Below are positions 43,899-53,019 of a stretch of 64,000 nucleotides of DNA, in pieces; positions within the stretch are counted from its first letter, which is position 1; each line of letters opens with the position of its first letter. Source of the stretch: Superficieibacter sp. HKU1 (GTDB lineage: Bacteria; Pseudomonadota; Gammaproteobacteria; Enterobacterales; Enterobacteriaceae); assembly GCF_029319185.1 (NCBI RefSeq), contig NZ_CP119754.1:2480001-2544000 (forward strand), read 5' to 3'. The notes beneath the pieces are model-generated. The model was not told where the DNA came from. It did no database searches and saw only the letters and a list, made by a program, of their open reading frames with translations. The position numbers and the translations under genes are program-made.

Positions 43899-46577
43899 AT
43901 GGCTGTTACTAATGTCGCTGAACTTAACGCACTCGTAGAGCGTGTAAAAAAAGCCCAGCGTGAATACGCCAGTTTCACTCAAGAACAAGTCGATAAGATC
44001 TTCCGCGCTGCCGCTCTGGCCGCTGCTGACCATCGTATCCCTCTCGCTAAAATGGCCGTTGCCGAATCTGGCATGGGTATCGTGGAAGATAAAGTGATTA
44101 AAAACCACTTTGCTTCTGAGTATATCTACAACGCCTATAAAGATGAAAAAACCTGTGGTGTTCTGTCCGAAGATGACACTTTTGGTACCATCACTATTGC
44201 TGAACCTATCGGTATCATCTGCGGTATCGTCCCGACGACTAACCCAACCTCTACCGCCATCTTTAAATCTCTGATCAGCCTGAAGACCCGTAACGCTATC
44301 ATCTTCTCTCCACACCCGCGTGCTAAAGATGCAACCAACAAGGCTGCTGATATCGTTCTGCAAGCCGCTATCGCTGCTGGTGCACCGAAAGATCTAATTG
44401 GCTGGATCGACCAACCGTCTGTTGAACTGTCTAACGCCTTAATGCATCACCCGGATATCAACCTGATCCTCGCGACCGGTGGTCCGGGCATGGTTAAAGC
44501 AGCGTACAGCTCGGGTAAACCGGCTATCGGCGTTGGTGCAGGTAACACGCCTGTCGTGATTGATGAAACAGCGGATATTAAACGTGCTGTCGCTTCTATC
44601 CTGATGTCCAAAACCTTCGATAACGGCGTTATCTGCGCATCTGAACAGTCTGTCATCGTTGTTGATTCAGTCTATGACGCGGTGCGTGAGCGTTTTGCCA
44701 GCCACGGCGCGTATATGCTCCAGGGCAGCGAACTGAAAGCAGTTCAGAACGTGATTCTGAAAAATGGCGCGCTGAACGCGGCCATCGTTGGTCAGCCAGC
44801 CTATAAAATTGCTGAACTGGCAGGCTTCAGCGTCCCGGCTAACACCAAAATTTTGGTCGGCGAAGTGACCGTTGTTGACGACAGCGAGCCGTTTGCTCAC
44901 GAAAAACTGTCCCCGACGCTGGCAATGTACCGCGCGAAAGATTTCGACGATGCGGTCGTTAAAGCAGAAAAACTGGTTGCCATGGGCGGTATCGGTCACA
45001 CCTCTTGCCTCTACACCGATCAGGATAACCAGCCTGAGCGCGTGCAGAAGTTTGGCGCAGAGATGAAAACCGCGCGTATCCTGATTAACACCCCGGCTTC
45101 ACAGGGTGGTATCGGTGACCTCTACAACTTCAAACTCGCACCTTCCCTGACTCTGGGTTGTGGTTCCTGGGGTGGTAACTCCATCTCCGAAAACGTTGGT
45201 CCAAAACACCTGATCAACAAGAAAACCGTTGCTAAGCGAGCTGAAAACATGTTGTGGCATAAACTTCCGAAATCTATCTACTTCCGCCGCGGCTCCCTGC
45301 CGATCGCGCTGGATGAAGTGATTACTGATGGTCACAAACGCGCCATGATCGTGACTGACCGTTTCCTGTTTAACAACGGTTACGCCGACCAGATCACTTC
45401 CGTGCTGAAAGCCGCGGGCGTTGAAACTGAAGTCTTCTTTGAAGTAGAAGCGGACCCGACGCTGACTATCGTACGTAAAGGCGCTGAGCTGGCCAACTCC
45501 TTCAAACCAGACGTGATCATCGCACTGGGCGGTGGTTCCCCGATGGACGCAGCAAAAATCATGTGGGTGATGTACGAACATCCGGAAACTCACTTTGAAG
45601 AACTGGCGCTGCGCTTTATGGATATCCGTAAACGTATCTACAAGTTCCCGAAAATGGGCGTGAAAGCGAAAATGATCGCTATCACCACCACTTCTGGTAC
45701 GGGTTCAGAAGTTACGCCGTTCGCGGTAGTAACAGACGATGCCACCGGTCAGAAATACCCGCTGGCAGACTATGCGCTGACGCCGGATATGGCCGTTGTT
45801 GATGCGAACCTTGTGATGGACATGCCGAAGTCACTGTGTGCATTCGGTGGTCTGGATGCGGTAACTCACGCCCTGGAAGCTTACGTTTCCGTACTGGCGT
45901 CCGAGTTCTCTGACGGTCAGGCTCTGCAGGCTCTGAAACTGCTGAAAGAAAACCTGCCGGCGTCTTACCATGAAGGTTCTAAAAACCCGGTTGCCCGTGA
46001 ACGCGTTCACAGTGCAGCGACTATCGCCGGTATCGCGTTTGCCAACGCCTTCCTCGGGGTATGTCACTCTATGGCACACAAACTGGGCTCGCAGTTCCAC
46101 ATTCCGCACGGTCTGGCTAACGCCCTGCTGATCGGCAACGTTATTCGCTATAACGCGAACGACAACCCGACTAAGCAGACTGCATTCAGCCAGTACGACC
46201 GTCCGCAGGCACGTCGTCGTTACGCTGAAATCGCTGACCATCTGGGTCTGAGCGCACCGGGCGACCGTACCGCAGCGAAAATTGCTAAGCTGCTGGCATG
46301 GCTGGAAGAGATCAAAGCTGACCTGGGTATTCCTAAATCTATCCGCGAAGCTGGCGTACAGGAAGCAGACTTCCTGGCTCACGTTGACAAGCTGTCTGAA
46401 GACGCATTCGATGACCAGTGTACCGGTGCTAACCCGCGCTATCCGCTGATCGCCGAGCTGAAACAGATCCTGCTTGATACCTACTACGGTCGTGAATACA
46501 GCGAAGGTGCTCCTGCTGAGAACGCTGCTGTCGCTCCGGCAATAAAAGCTGATAAAAAAGCGAAAAAAACCGCTTAA
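43899..46577 (+). CDS. adhE: AdhE, bifunctional aldehyde-alcohol dehydrogenase
   Basis: Fermentative enzyme reducing acetyl-CoA to acetaldehyde and then ethanol; it assembles into spirosomes. The 892 residues have an N-terminal CoA-acylating aldehyde dehydrogenase (catalytic Cys in NGVICASEQSV near 246), a linker, and a C-terminal iron-dependent alcohol dehydrogenase. The latter shows ALGGGSPMDAAK and the metal-binding HSMAHKLGSQFHIPHG. The Lys-rich C terminus (KADKKAKKTA) is typical. Preceded by AGGAG. Confidence 0.98.
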   Translation: MAVTNVAELNALVERVKKAQREYASFTQEQVDKIFRAAALAAADHRIPLAKMAVAESGMGIVEDKVIKNHFASEYIYNAYKDEKTCGVLSEDDTFGTITIAEPIGIICGIVPTTNPTSTAIFKSLISLKTRNAIIFSPHPRAKDATNKAADIVLQAAIAAGAPKDLIGWIDQPSVELSNALMHHPDINLILATGGPGMVKAAYSSGKPAIGVGAGNTPVVIDETADIKRAVASILMSKTFDNGVICASEQSVIVVDSVYDAVRERFASHGAYMLQGSELKAVQNVILKNGALNAAIVGQPAYKIAELAGFSVPANTKILVGEVTVVDDSEPFAHEKLSPTLAMYRAKDFDDAVVKAEKLVAMGGIGHTSCLYTDQDNQPERVQKFGAEMKTARILINTPASQGGIGDLYNFKLAPSLTLGCGSWGGNSISENVGPKHLINKKTVAKRAENMLWHKLPKSIYFRRGSLPIALDEVITDGHKRAMIVTDRFLFNNGYADQITSVLKAAGVETEVFFEVEADPTLTIVRKGAELANSFKPDVIIALGGGSPMDAAKIMWVMYEHPETHFEELALRFMDIRKRIYKFPKMGVKAKMIAITTTSGTGSEVTPFAVVTDDATGQKYPLADYALTPDMAVVDANLVMDMPKSLCAFGGLDAVTHALEAYVSVLASEFSDGQALQALKLLKENLPASYHEGSKNPVARERVHSAATIAGIAFANAFLGVCHSMAHKLGSQFHIPHGLANALLIGNVIRYNANDNPTKQTAFSQYDRPQARRRYAEIADHLGLSAPGDRTAAKIAKLLAWLEEIKADLGIPKSIREAGVQEADFLAHVDKLSEDAFDDQCTGANPRYPLIAELKQILLDTYYGREYSEGAPAENAAVAPAIKADKKAKKTA

Positions 46578-46600
46578 GTATTAGCAAACCATCGTAATAA

Positions 46601-46630
46601 AAAGCCCCATCTCTGATGGGGCTTTTTTTA
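46601..46630 (+). terminator. adhE terminator
   Basis: aaaagccccatc-tct-gatggggctttttttа-type hairpin with a seven-T tail, 24 bases after the adhE stop. Confidence 0.9.
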
Positions 46631-46674
46631 TGCCTGAAAGCGCGCCTGTAACGACTTGCTACAGGCGCAAAGGG

Positions 46675-47298
46675 TTAGCGTGCGCTACGACGGTGGCGCT
46701 CCTGTATTGCGCTCAGAGAGCCTGTATGGAGCGCTTCTTTATAATGTTTACGGCACACCGAGATATAACGCTCATTGCCTCCGATCACCACCTGCTCACC
46801 TTCGTTATACGGTCGCCCTGCCTGGTCGAGGCGCAACACCATGCTGGCTTTGCGCCCGCAGAAGCAAATGGTTTTCAGCTCAACCAGTTTATCTGCCCAG
46901 GCCAGAAGATACTGGCTGCCCATAAACAACTCACCGCGAAAATCAGTCCTGAGTCCATAACACAGTACCGGAATATCGAGGCTATCCACGACCTCAGAAA
47001 GCTCGAGAACCTGCTGACGCGTAAGGAACTGGCACTCATCAACCAGAACGCAGTGAACGCTTTCCTGCGCATGCTCCGCGCTAATTTCAGCCAGTAATGA
47101 CGTATTCTGGTTAAACAGCTTAGCGGGCGACGACAGGCCAATTCTGGAACTTACCTTACCTGAACCAAAGCGGTTATCAATTTCTGCGGTATATACTACC
47201 GCCCGCATACCACGTTCCTGGTAATTGTATGATGACTGCAGCAACGCAGTCGATTTCCCTGCATTCATTGCTGAATAGTAGAAATATAGTTGTGCCAT
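46675..47298 (-). CDS. tdk: Thymidine kinase
   Basis: Salvage kinase phosphorylating thymidine. 207 residues from MAQLYFYYSAMNAGKST, with the P-loop at once (SAMNAGKS), the Asp-Glu pair in VLVDECQFLT, the zinc-binding cysteines in TICFCGRKAS and VCRKH, and the lasso loop RLDQAGRPYNEGEQVVIGG. The ATG at 47298 is preferred over one seven codons upstream because family members start MAQLYFYY. The C terminus RHRRSAR differs slightly from E. coli. Confidence 0.96.
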   Translation of the reverse strand: MAQLYFYYSAMNAGKSTALLQSSYNYQERGMRAVVYTAEIDNRFGSGKVSSRIGLSSPAKLFNQNTSLLAEISAEHAQESVHCVLVDECQFLTRQQVLELSEVVDSLDIPVLCYGLRTDFRGELFMGSQYLLAWADKLVELKTICFCGRKASMVLRLDQAGRPYNEGEQVVIGGNERYISVCRKHYKEALHTGSLSAIQERHRRSAR

Positions 47299-47857
47299 TG
47301 GCCGCATAACCCCAATCAAAGTGTATTAATAGCGGCCGCGAGTGTAGCATATTTTTTGCCTGCACTATGTGACGGCGTTAAACAGAAAACACCTGCACCA
47401 GATGGTGCAATGCCGGGAGATATAGTGATAACCAGCCCTGTTATGATGCAATTGCTCATTAATGCCGGGATCCTCTTTGACATTACATTCTTCTAACAAC
47501 CCTGACCTTTCTTTGATTTTCGCCCACGATAGCGGTACCGGCTATTTTGCTTTTCTGCTTGCAAATGTATCGATTTGCTAATACACAGGCACCGTATTTA
47601 TCCGTGAAGACAATAATTTGTTGTAAAACAGTGCAAAAAAATCATCTGCCATCAGGGGTTAACGATGTTGTTTATCGAACGCTATATGAATAGTGAAAGC
47701 GTGATAGCGAGCAAAATTTAAGTTAACAGGAATTTGAATCATGAAAAATAATAGACAATTTTGAGTTCCTTACATTTCTCCCTATTGCACAACGCCAATT
47801 ATCGCTCTATTATTAGCTTAACAAACCACCCCACAATATAAGTTTGAGATTACTACA
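47299..47857. other. Divergent tdk/hns promoter region
   Basis: 559 bases, AT-rich near hns, with no credible ORF. It contains the tdk promoter and the hns promoter and should include the curved, H-NS- and FIS-bound DNA known upstream of hns in E. coli. I cannot delimit those sites by eye. Confidence 0.6.
47785..47813 (+). promoter_or_regulatory. hns promoter
   Basis: TTGCAC (47785-47790) and TATTAT (47808-47813) with a 17-base spacer, about 45 bases before the hns ATG. The following transcript leader (ttagcttaacaaaccacccc) is almost that of E. coli hns. Confidence 0.65.
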
Positions 47858-48271
47858 ATGAGCGAAGCACTTAAAATTCTGAACAACATCCGTACTCTTC
47901 GTGCTCAGGCCAGAGAATGCACCCTTGAGACACTGGAAGAGATGCTGGAAAAATTAGAAGTAGTTGTTAACGAACGTCGTGAAGAAGATACCGCTGCTGC
48001 CGCGGAAGTTGAAGAGCGTACGCGTAAACTGCAGCAATATCGTGAAATGCTGATTGCTGATGGTATCGATCCTAATGAATTGCTGAACAGCATCACTGCA
48101 GCAAAAACCGGTACTAAAGCAAAACGCGCTGCGCGTCCGGCTAAATATAGCTACACCGATGAAAACGGCGAAACCAAAACCTGGACCGGCCAGGGTCGTA
48201 CTCCTGCTGTAATCAAAAAAGCAATGGACGAGCAAGGTAAACAGCTGGACGATTTCCTGATTAAAGGCTAA
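47858..48271 (+). CDS. hns: H-NS, nucleoid-structuring protein
   Basis: 137-residue global silencer of AT-rich and transferred DNA. An N-terminal coiled-coil oligomerisation domain (residues about 1-64) is followed by a flexible linker and the C-terminal DNA-binding domain with the AT-hook-like TWTGQGRTPAVIKKA near 109-123. The sequence is almost that of E. coli and Salmonella H-NS. Confidence 0.99.
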   Translation: MSEALKILNNIRTLRAQARECTLETLEEMLEKLEVVVNERREEDTAAAAEVEERTRKLQQYREMLIADGIDPNELLNSITAAKTGTKAKRAARPAKYSYTDENGETKTWTGQGRTPAVIKKAMDEQGKQLDDFLIKG

Positions 48272-48286
48272 TCTCGCTGCTTCCAC

Positions 48287-48312
48287 AATCCCGCTATGGC
48301 GGGATTTTTTTT
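48287..48312 (+). terminator. hns terminator
   Basis: aatcccgc-tat-ggcgggatttttttt: stem of eight pairs and an eight-T tail, 16 bases after the hns stop. Confidence 0.92.
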
Positions 48313-48380
48313 GCCTGAATAAAGAATGATTAGGTCATTCCCACGCTCATTTTAAGCGGAATGTCTATTTTACAGGCATA

Positions 48381-48411
48381 AAAAAACCGGGATCGTACGT
48401 CCCGGTTTTTT
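48381..48411. terminator. galU terminator, probably bidirectional
   Basis: AAAAAACCGGGA-tcgtacg-TCCCGGTTTTTT is flanked by A6 and T6, so it can terminate both the converging galU transcript and any readthrough from hns. Confidence 0.88.
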
Positions 48412-48425
48412 CTGTTACTAAAAGA

Positions 48426-49334
48426 TTACTTTGATACGCCCACGGTCTCTTCGAGCCAGGCTTTAAATTCTTCGCCCAGTGAGTTATGGCGGATACCATA
48501 CTCAACGAAAGCTTGCATATAACCCAGTTTATTACCGCAGTCGTGGCTTTTGCCTTTCATATGATAGGCTTCAACGGTTTCTTTTTCGATTAACATATCA
48601 ATCGCGTCCGTCAGCTGAATTTCATCACCTGCACCTGGAGGCGTTTTTGCCAGCAAAGCCCAAATTTCAGCGCTAAGCACATAACGGCCTACAACCGCAA
48701 GATTTGACGGCGCAACGTTTGCTTTTGGTTTCTCGACAACGCCTACCATCGGCACGCTTTCACCCGCCTGGAGCGCGACGCCTTTACAATCAACGACACC
48801 GTAAGCGGTAACGTCATCAACCGGCTCAACCATGATCTGACTACAGCCCGTCTCATCAAAACGTTTAATCATTTCAGCCAGGTTATCCTGAGAGAGATCG
48901 GATTCAAACTCATCCAGAATAACGTCTGGCAGAATAACGGCGACGGGCTCATCACCTACTACCGGTTGTGCGCAAAGTACTGCATGACCCAGCCCTTTCG
49001 CCAGCCCCTGGCGCACCTGCATAATAGTGACGTGAGGAGGGCAAATAGATTGTACTTCTTCCAGCAGCTGACGTTTAACACGTTTTTCCAGCATCGCTTC
49101 AAGTTCAAAGCTGGTATCGAAGTGGTTTTCGATCGAATTTTTGGAGGAGTGCGTGACCAGTACGATTTCAGTAATACCTGCCGCAATGCATTCATTGACT
49201 ACATATTGGATGAGCGGTTTATCAACCAGCGGTAACATCTCTTTGGGGATAGCCTTGGTTGCTGGCAACATCCTCGTGCCCAATCCCGCAACCGGGATAA
49301 CGGCCTTTTTGACTTTTGAATTTAAAGCAGCCAT
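48426..49334 (-). CDS. galU: UTP-glucose-1-phosphate uridylyltransferase
   Basis: Makes UDP-glucose for LPS, glycogen-like polymers, galactose metabolism and possibly the glycosyltransferases of the lipid cluster nearby. 302 residues; nucleotide-binding motif VAGLGTRMLPATKAIPKEML near residue 16, catalytic VILPDVILDEF and substrate segment EIQLTDAIDMLIEKE. Convergent with hns. Confidence 0.97.
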   Translation of the reverse strand: MAALNSKVKKAVIPVAGLGTRMLPATKAIPKEMLPLVDKPLIQYVVNECIAAGITEIVLVTHSSKNSIENHFDTSFELEAMLEKRVKRQLLEEVQSICPPHVTIMQVRQGLAKGLGHAVLCAQPVVGDEPVAVILPDVILDEFESDLSQDNLAEMIKRFDETGCSQIMVEPVDDVTAYGVVDCKGVALQAGESVPMVGVVEKPKANVAPSNLAVVGRYVLSAEIWALLAKTPPGAGDEIQLTDAIDMLIEKETVEAYHMKGKSHDCGNKLGYMQAFVEYGIRHNSLGEEFKAWLEETVGVSK

Positions 49335-49530
49335 TGAACTCTCCTGAAGTGTTCGAAATCTGAACTTCTCATTAATAAATTAACGCGTTGAGTATATCAG
49401 TACCGGAAGACAATCCTGGTCTGAAACAGACGCGGTAAGCTCGAATTAGGATTTTTACGCATTAACATAAGCATAGTACCACTGCGGTACATTGGCAGGT
49501 AAACCTATCGCAAGCGTAAAATTCATTTGC

Positions 49531-50544
49531 TCATTCTGCAGACAGCATTAAACGCAAACGGCCACCAGCGCCCCATATCTGACACTGCCATGCCTCGCTG
49601 CGCTGGCTGATTTGATTGAAATACGTATTACCCAGCGTTCCGAGCGGAACGCCCGTACTGATCTGTACCTGATGGTCGCCGGTATTTAATGTTCCATTAA
49701 GACCAGCAGAGACGAGAATTAAATTTTTTAATCCGCTGTGATAATAACCAATAAATAGCGGAAACTGGCCGGGCAAATTGGCCTGACGCAACAGATTATT
49801 CACCTGCTTAAGCAAACTGCCCATTTCTGGCAGACGCTGACCCTGTTGTGACAGTTGTTCCTGAAGTAGCCCGTTAAATAGCGCCCGTAATAACAGCGCG
49901 GCCAGCACGCCGTTGTCGCCTGCTCGCGTGACATCAAGACAGTAGAAGGCAAGATCGTCATCTGAAAGCGGAGCGATATCCAGCACCAGCCCCGGTTGCT
50001 CGGCGGCGACCAACTGGCGGTAATTGATACGACAGTGCGAAAGCACCTGCTGAACGGGTGGCTGCAGCTCCTGGAGTAATTTTGCGGCAGCCGCAGGATC
50101 GCTAACCAGTGCATCCCAGTCCTCAAACAGGCGCTCTTCTTCTTCAACCCTGGAATTAAACAAATCAGGATAGAGACAGGCAAAAACCGTTTCGCGCAGG
50201 CGCTGGAAATCTTTGACCGGCTTTAACAGGACATCCTGGACTCCGATACGCAGCGCGCGCGCGATGTCTGACATGTTCTCAGTCGCCGAGATAACAAGAA
50301 TAGGCAGCGGATTGCCCGCATTGCGCAAATGCTCAATCAGCTTAAGCCCGTTCATCCGTGGCATCGCGATGTCGCAGATCATCAGATCGATCTGCTGGTT
50401 GGTCATTTTCTCAATGGCGTCCATACCATCCTCGGCGAGCAGCGTGGTCGCCCCCAATGACAATAACCAACTGTCCAGCAAAGTGCGGAAAACGGGCTCG
50501 TCTTCAACTATGAGTATATGTTTTCCCGCCAGTGGCTGCGTCAT
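49531..50544 (-). CDS. rssB: RssB, RpoS-degradation adaptor (response regulator)
   Basis: Delivers RpoS to ClpXP; its activity is blocked by anti-adaptors such as IraP, IraD and IraM. The 337 residues begin with a receiver domain (phosphoacceptor Asp58 in MICDIAMPRMNG, and the switch residues in VISATE and LLKPV), then a linker helix and a PP2C-like C-terminal domain without phosphatase residues. In E. coli rssA precedes it; here rssA is absent. A predicted anti-adaptor gene lies at 3875-4213. Confidence 0.96.
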   Translation of the reverse strand: MTQPLAGKHILIVEDEPVFRTLLDSWLLSLGATTLLAEDGMDAIEKMTNQQIDLMICDIAMPRMNGLKLIEHLRNAGNPLPILVISATENMSDIARALRIGVQDVLLKPVKDFQRLRETVFACLYPDLFNSRVEEEERLFEDWDALVSDPAAAAKLLQELQPPVQQVLSHCRINYRQLVAAEQPGLVLDIAPLSDDDLAFYCLDVTRAGDNGVLAALLLRALFNGLLQEQLSQQGQRLPEMGSLLKQVNNLLRQANLPGQFPLFIGYYHSGLKNLILVSAGLNGTLNTGDHQVQISTGVPLGTLGNTYFNQISQRSEAWQCQIWGAGGRLRLMLSAE

Positions 50545-51250
50545 GGTATCTCCTCTGACTTGCGATAACTTAATACTGGCATGCTATCTGCGCTATCGCT
50601 TGTCAGAATTTGCTGAAGTATTCTTAAAAACACAGCACGCTTAAACATTGCTAACAACCACAGATTTGTTATTTAGAATTTTTTCTCCAGCGGACAACAT
50701 CATGGCTGCACGAAAAGGTACATACGTAAGCGATTCGCCGGAACAAATATCATGATGGAAAAGTTGTAACAAAATATCAACCTTTTGCTGATATTTGCCT
50801 GCAACTTTTTGCCACCCGCCTGCACTGCCAGACAATCCGCCATGACGGGCGCGGTGCAGCGAATGAAAGCGCTTACCATCATACCGTTGCGGAGCAAAAA
50901 AATAAGGTGAAGAAAAGAAGCTGGCGGTGGGGGACATTACACCTGCAGAAAATAGCCTTGTAAATAACGCGGAAATAAAATAAATGACAACACAGCTTTC
51001 TGTCAGCAAACAAACTAAAAAATTTGCGCCGCTATAAATGTGATCATCTGATTTTGGCGGAAGTTCAACCGTCGTGGACGGTGAACGACCCCGGATAACA
51101 CCACAATTACGCGTTATCTCCATCGTCATTGTTTTCATTATGTCAGGCTAACATCTCTCCAGCTTCTCGCGTGCAACATTGGCATCGCTCAGTTAACATA
51201 ACGCTACCAGGCGCATTGACGCCGTTATCATTTTTTGCAAGGTGACAATT
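50545..51250. other. Region replacing rssA between rssB and ychJ
   Basis: About 700 bases where E. coli and Salmonella carry rssA (a 301-residue patatin-like protein). I find none of the RssA motifs (GSGAARG, GCSIGSL) in any frame. It holds the rssB and ychJ promoters and the uncertain 165-codon frame described separately. Confidence 0.7.
50641..51138 (-). CDS. Uncertain 165-codon ORF upstream of rssB
   Basis: Open frame beginning MKTMTMEITRNCGVIRGRSP with a hydrophobic stretch near residues 38-65 and a C terminus containing AMMLSAGEKILNNKSVVV. I recognise no family. The ATG lacks a convincing ribosome site, and composition in the first half looks like translated spacer. The last 50 residues look more protein-like and faintly recall the YmgB/AriR-type connector proteins, but this is too weak to name. 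It may be a diverged gene fragment. Confidence 0.25.
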   Translation of the reverse strand: MKTMTMEITRNCGVIRGRSPSTTVELPPKSDDHIYSGANFLVCLLTESCVVIYFISALFTRLFSAGVMSPTASFFSSPYFFAPQRYDGKRFHSLHRARHGGLSGSAGGWQKVAGKYQQKVDILLQLFHHDICSGESLTYVPFRAAMMLSAGEKILNNKSVVVSNV

Positions 51251-51709
51251 TTGTTAAAACTCTGTCCCTGTGGCAGCGCTGTCGAGTATAGCCTATGTTG
51301 CCAACAATTTGTGTCCGGCGAGCGGGATGCGCCGGATCCATCACATCTTATGCGCTCTCGTTACAGCGCGTTTGTGATGAAAAATGCGGACTACCTGATT
51401 AATACCTGGCACCCTTCCTGCCAGGCGAGCGCGTTTCGCCAGGAAATCGAAAACGGATTTGCCCATACCCAATGGCAGGGGCTGACGGTTTTCTCTACGG
51501 AAGATAGCGCTTCAGCAGACGAAGGCTTCGTCAGCTTCGTGGCAAAATTCAGTGAGAACGGCAAACCCGGCGTCATCATTGAACGGTCGCGATTCTTAAA
51601 GGAGGGCGGAAAGTGGTATTATATCGACGGGACCCGTCCGCAGTTTGGTCGAAACGACCCCTGCCCTTGCGGGTCAGGTAAAAAATTTAAAAAGTGCTGT
51701 GGACATTAA
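51251..51709 (+). CDS. ychJ: YchJ, SEC-C motif protein
   Basis: 152 residues with a zinc-binding SEC-C-like motif at each end, LCPCGSAVEYSLCC and DPCPCGSGKKFKKCCGH, around a UPF0225 core (LMRSRYSAFVMKNADYL, YYIDGTRPQFGRN). SEC-C motifs bind zinc and contact SecB or ribosomes in other proteins. Start taken as TTG at 51251, giving the E. coli length and placing AAGGTG at normal spacing; GTG at 51242 would add three residues. Confidence 0.9.
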   Translation: MLKLCPCGSAVEYSLCCQQFVSGERDAPDPSHLMRSRYSAFVMKNADYLINTWHPSCQASAFRQEIENGFAHTQWQGLTVFSTEDSASADEGFVSFVAKFSENGKPGVIIERSRFLKEGGKWYYIDGTRPQFGRNDPCPCGSGKKFKKCCGH

Positions 51710-51760
51710 GCCTGGCCCCGCACAACAAACACCAACACCTTCAACAGGATTTTCCCTGCA

Positions 51761-52603
51761 ATGCATTCACTACAACGTAAAGTTCTGCGCACCATTTGCC
51801 CCGATCAAAAAGGATTAATCGCGCGGATCACTAATATTTGCTACAAGCACGAACTTAATATTGTGCAGAACAACGAATTTGTCGATCACCGTACCGGGCG
51901 CTTTTTTATGCGCACTGAACTCGAAGGGATCTTCAACGACACGACCCTGCTTGCCGACCTCGACAGCGCCTTGCCGGAAGGATCGGTACGTGAATTAAAT
52001 CCCGCCGGTCGCCGCCGCATTGTTATTCTGGTCACCAAGGAAGCACATTGCCTGGGCGATCTGCTGATGAAAGCCAATTATGGCGGTCTGGATGTGGAAA
52101 TTGCTGCTGTTATCGGCAATCATGAAACGCTGCGCACCCTGGTAGAACGTTTTGAGATCCCGTTTGAGCTGGTGAGCCATGAAGGCCACACCCGTGAAGA
52201 ACACGATCAACTGATGGCCGATGCGATTGAAGCGCACCAGCCTGATTATGTCGTTCTGGCTAAATATATGCGAGTCCTGACGCCTGAGTTTGTCTCTCGC
52301 TTCCCGAACAAGATTATCAATATTCACCACTCCTTCCTGCCAGCTTTTATTGGTGCTCGACCTTATCATCAGGCATACGAACGTGGCGTGAAGATCATCG
52401 GTGCCACCGCGCATTACGTAAATGATAATCTGGATGAAGGCCCCATTATCATGCAGGATGTGATTCATGTGGATCACACCTACACGGCCGAAGATATGAT
52501 GCGTGCCGGGCGCGACGTTGAAAAAAATGTCTTAAGCCGCGCGCTTTATCAGGTGCTGGCTCAGCGGGTATTTGTCTACGGCAACCGGACGATTATTCTT
52601 TAA
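51761..52603 (+). CDS. purU: Formyltetrahydrofolate deformylase
   Basis: Hydrolyses 10-formyl-THF to formate and THF, feeding formate to PurT and balancing one-carbon pools. 280 residues: N-terminal ACT domain (LRTICPDQKGLIARITNICY, Met/Gly sensing) and C-terminal formyltransferase-fold domain with KIINIHHSFLPAFIGARPYH and the catalytic Asp in NDNLDEGPII. Followed by the tRNA-Tyr operon. Confidence 0.97.
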   Translation: MHSLQRKVLRTICPDQKGLIARITNICYKHELNIVQNNEFVDHRTGRFFMRTELEGIFNDTTLLADLDSALPEGSVRELNPAGRRRIVILVTKEAHCLGDLLMKANYGGLDVEIAAVIGNHETLRTLVERFEIPFELVSHEGHTREEHDQLMADAIEAHQPDYVVLAKYMRVLTPEFVSRFPNKIINIHHSFLPAFIGARPYHQAYERGVKIIGATAHYVNDNLDEGPIIMQDVIHVDHTYTAEDMMRAGRDVEKNVLSRALYQVLAQRVFVYGNRTIIL

Positions 52604-52684
52604 TCGGTAATGAAATGAATTGATTAGCATTGCTGCGTTACGGATGAAAAGTACGCAAACGATTCATGTTAAGCAAAGGAATGC

Positions 52685-52719
52685 TTTACAGCGGCGCGTC
52701 ATTTGATATGATGCGCCCC
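52685..52719 (+). promoter_or_regulatory. tyrT stringent promoter
   Basis: -35 TTTACA (52685-52690), 16-base spacer, -10 TATGAT (52707-52712) and a GC-rich discriminator gcgcccc (52713-52719). It is almost identical to the E. coli tyrT promoter, a classic target of ppGpp control and FIS activation. Confidence 0.9.
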
Positions 52720-52764
52720 GCTTCCCAGATTGGAAGCAGGCCAGAGTAATATGCATTGCCCCGT

Positions 52765-52849
<85 letters not shown>

Positions 52850-52875
52850 TTTTCAAATCACTGAGCATTACCCCT

Positions 52876-52960
<85 letters not shown>

Positions 52961-53019
52961 TCTTCCAGAAAATACAAAACTTAATAATAATTCTTACCTT
53001 ACCTGTTTGCCCCGACGGT

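Noticed and set aside
45099..46382. Long frames antisense to adhE
   Set aside because: The adhE frame is fully conserved; the antisense frames are by-products of its codon bias.
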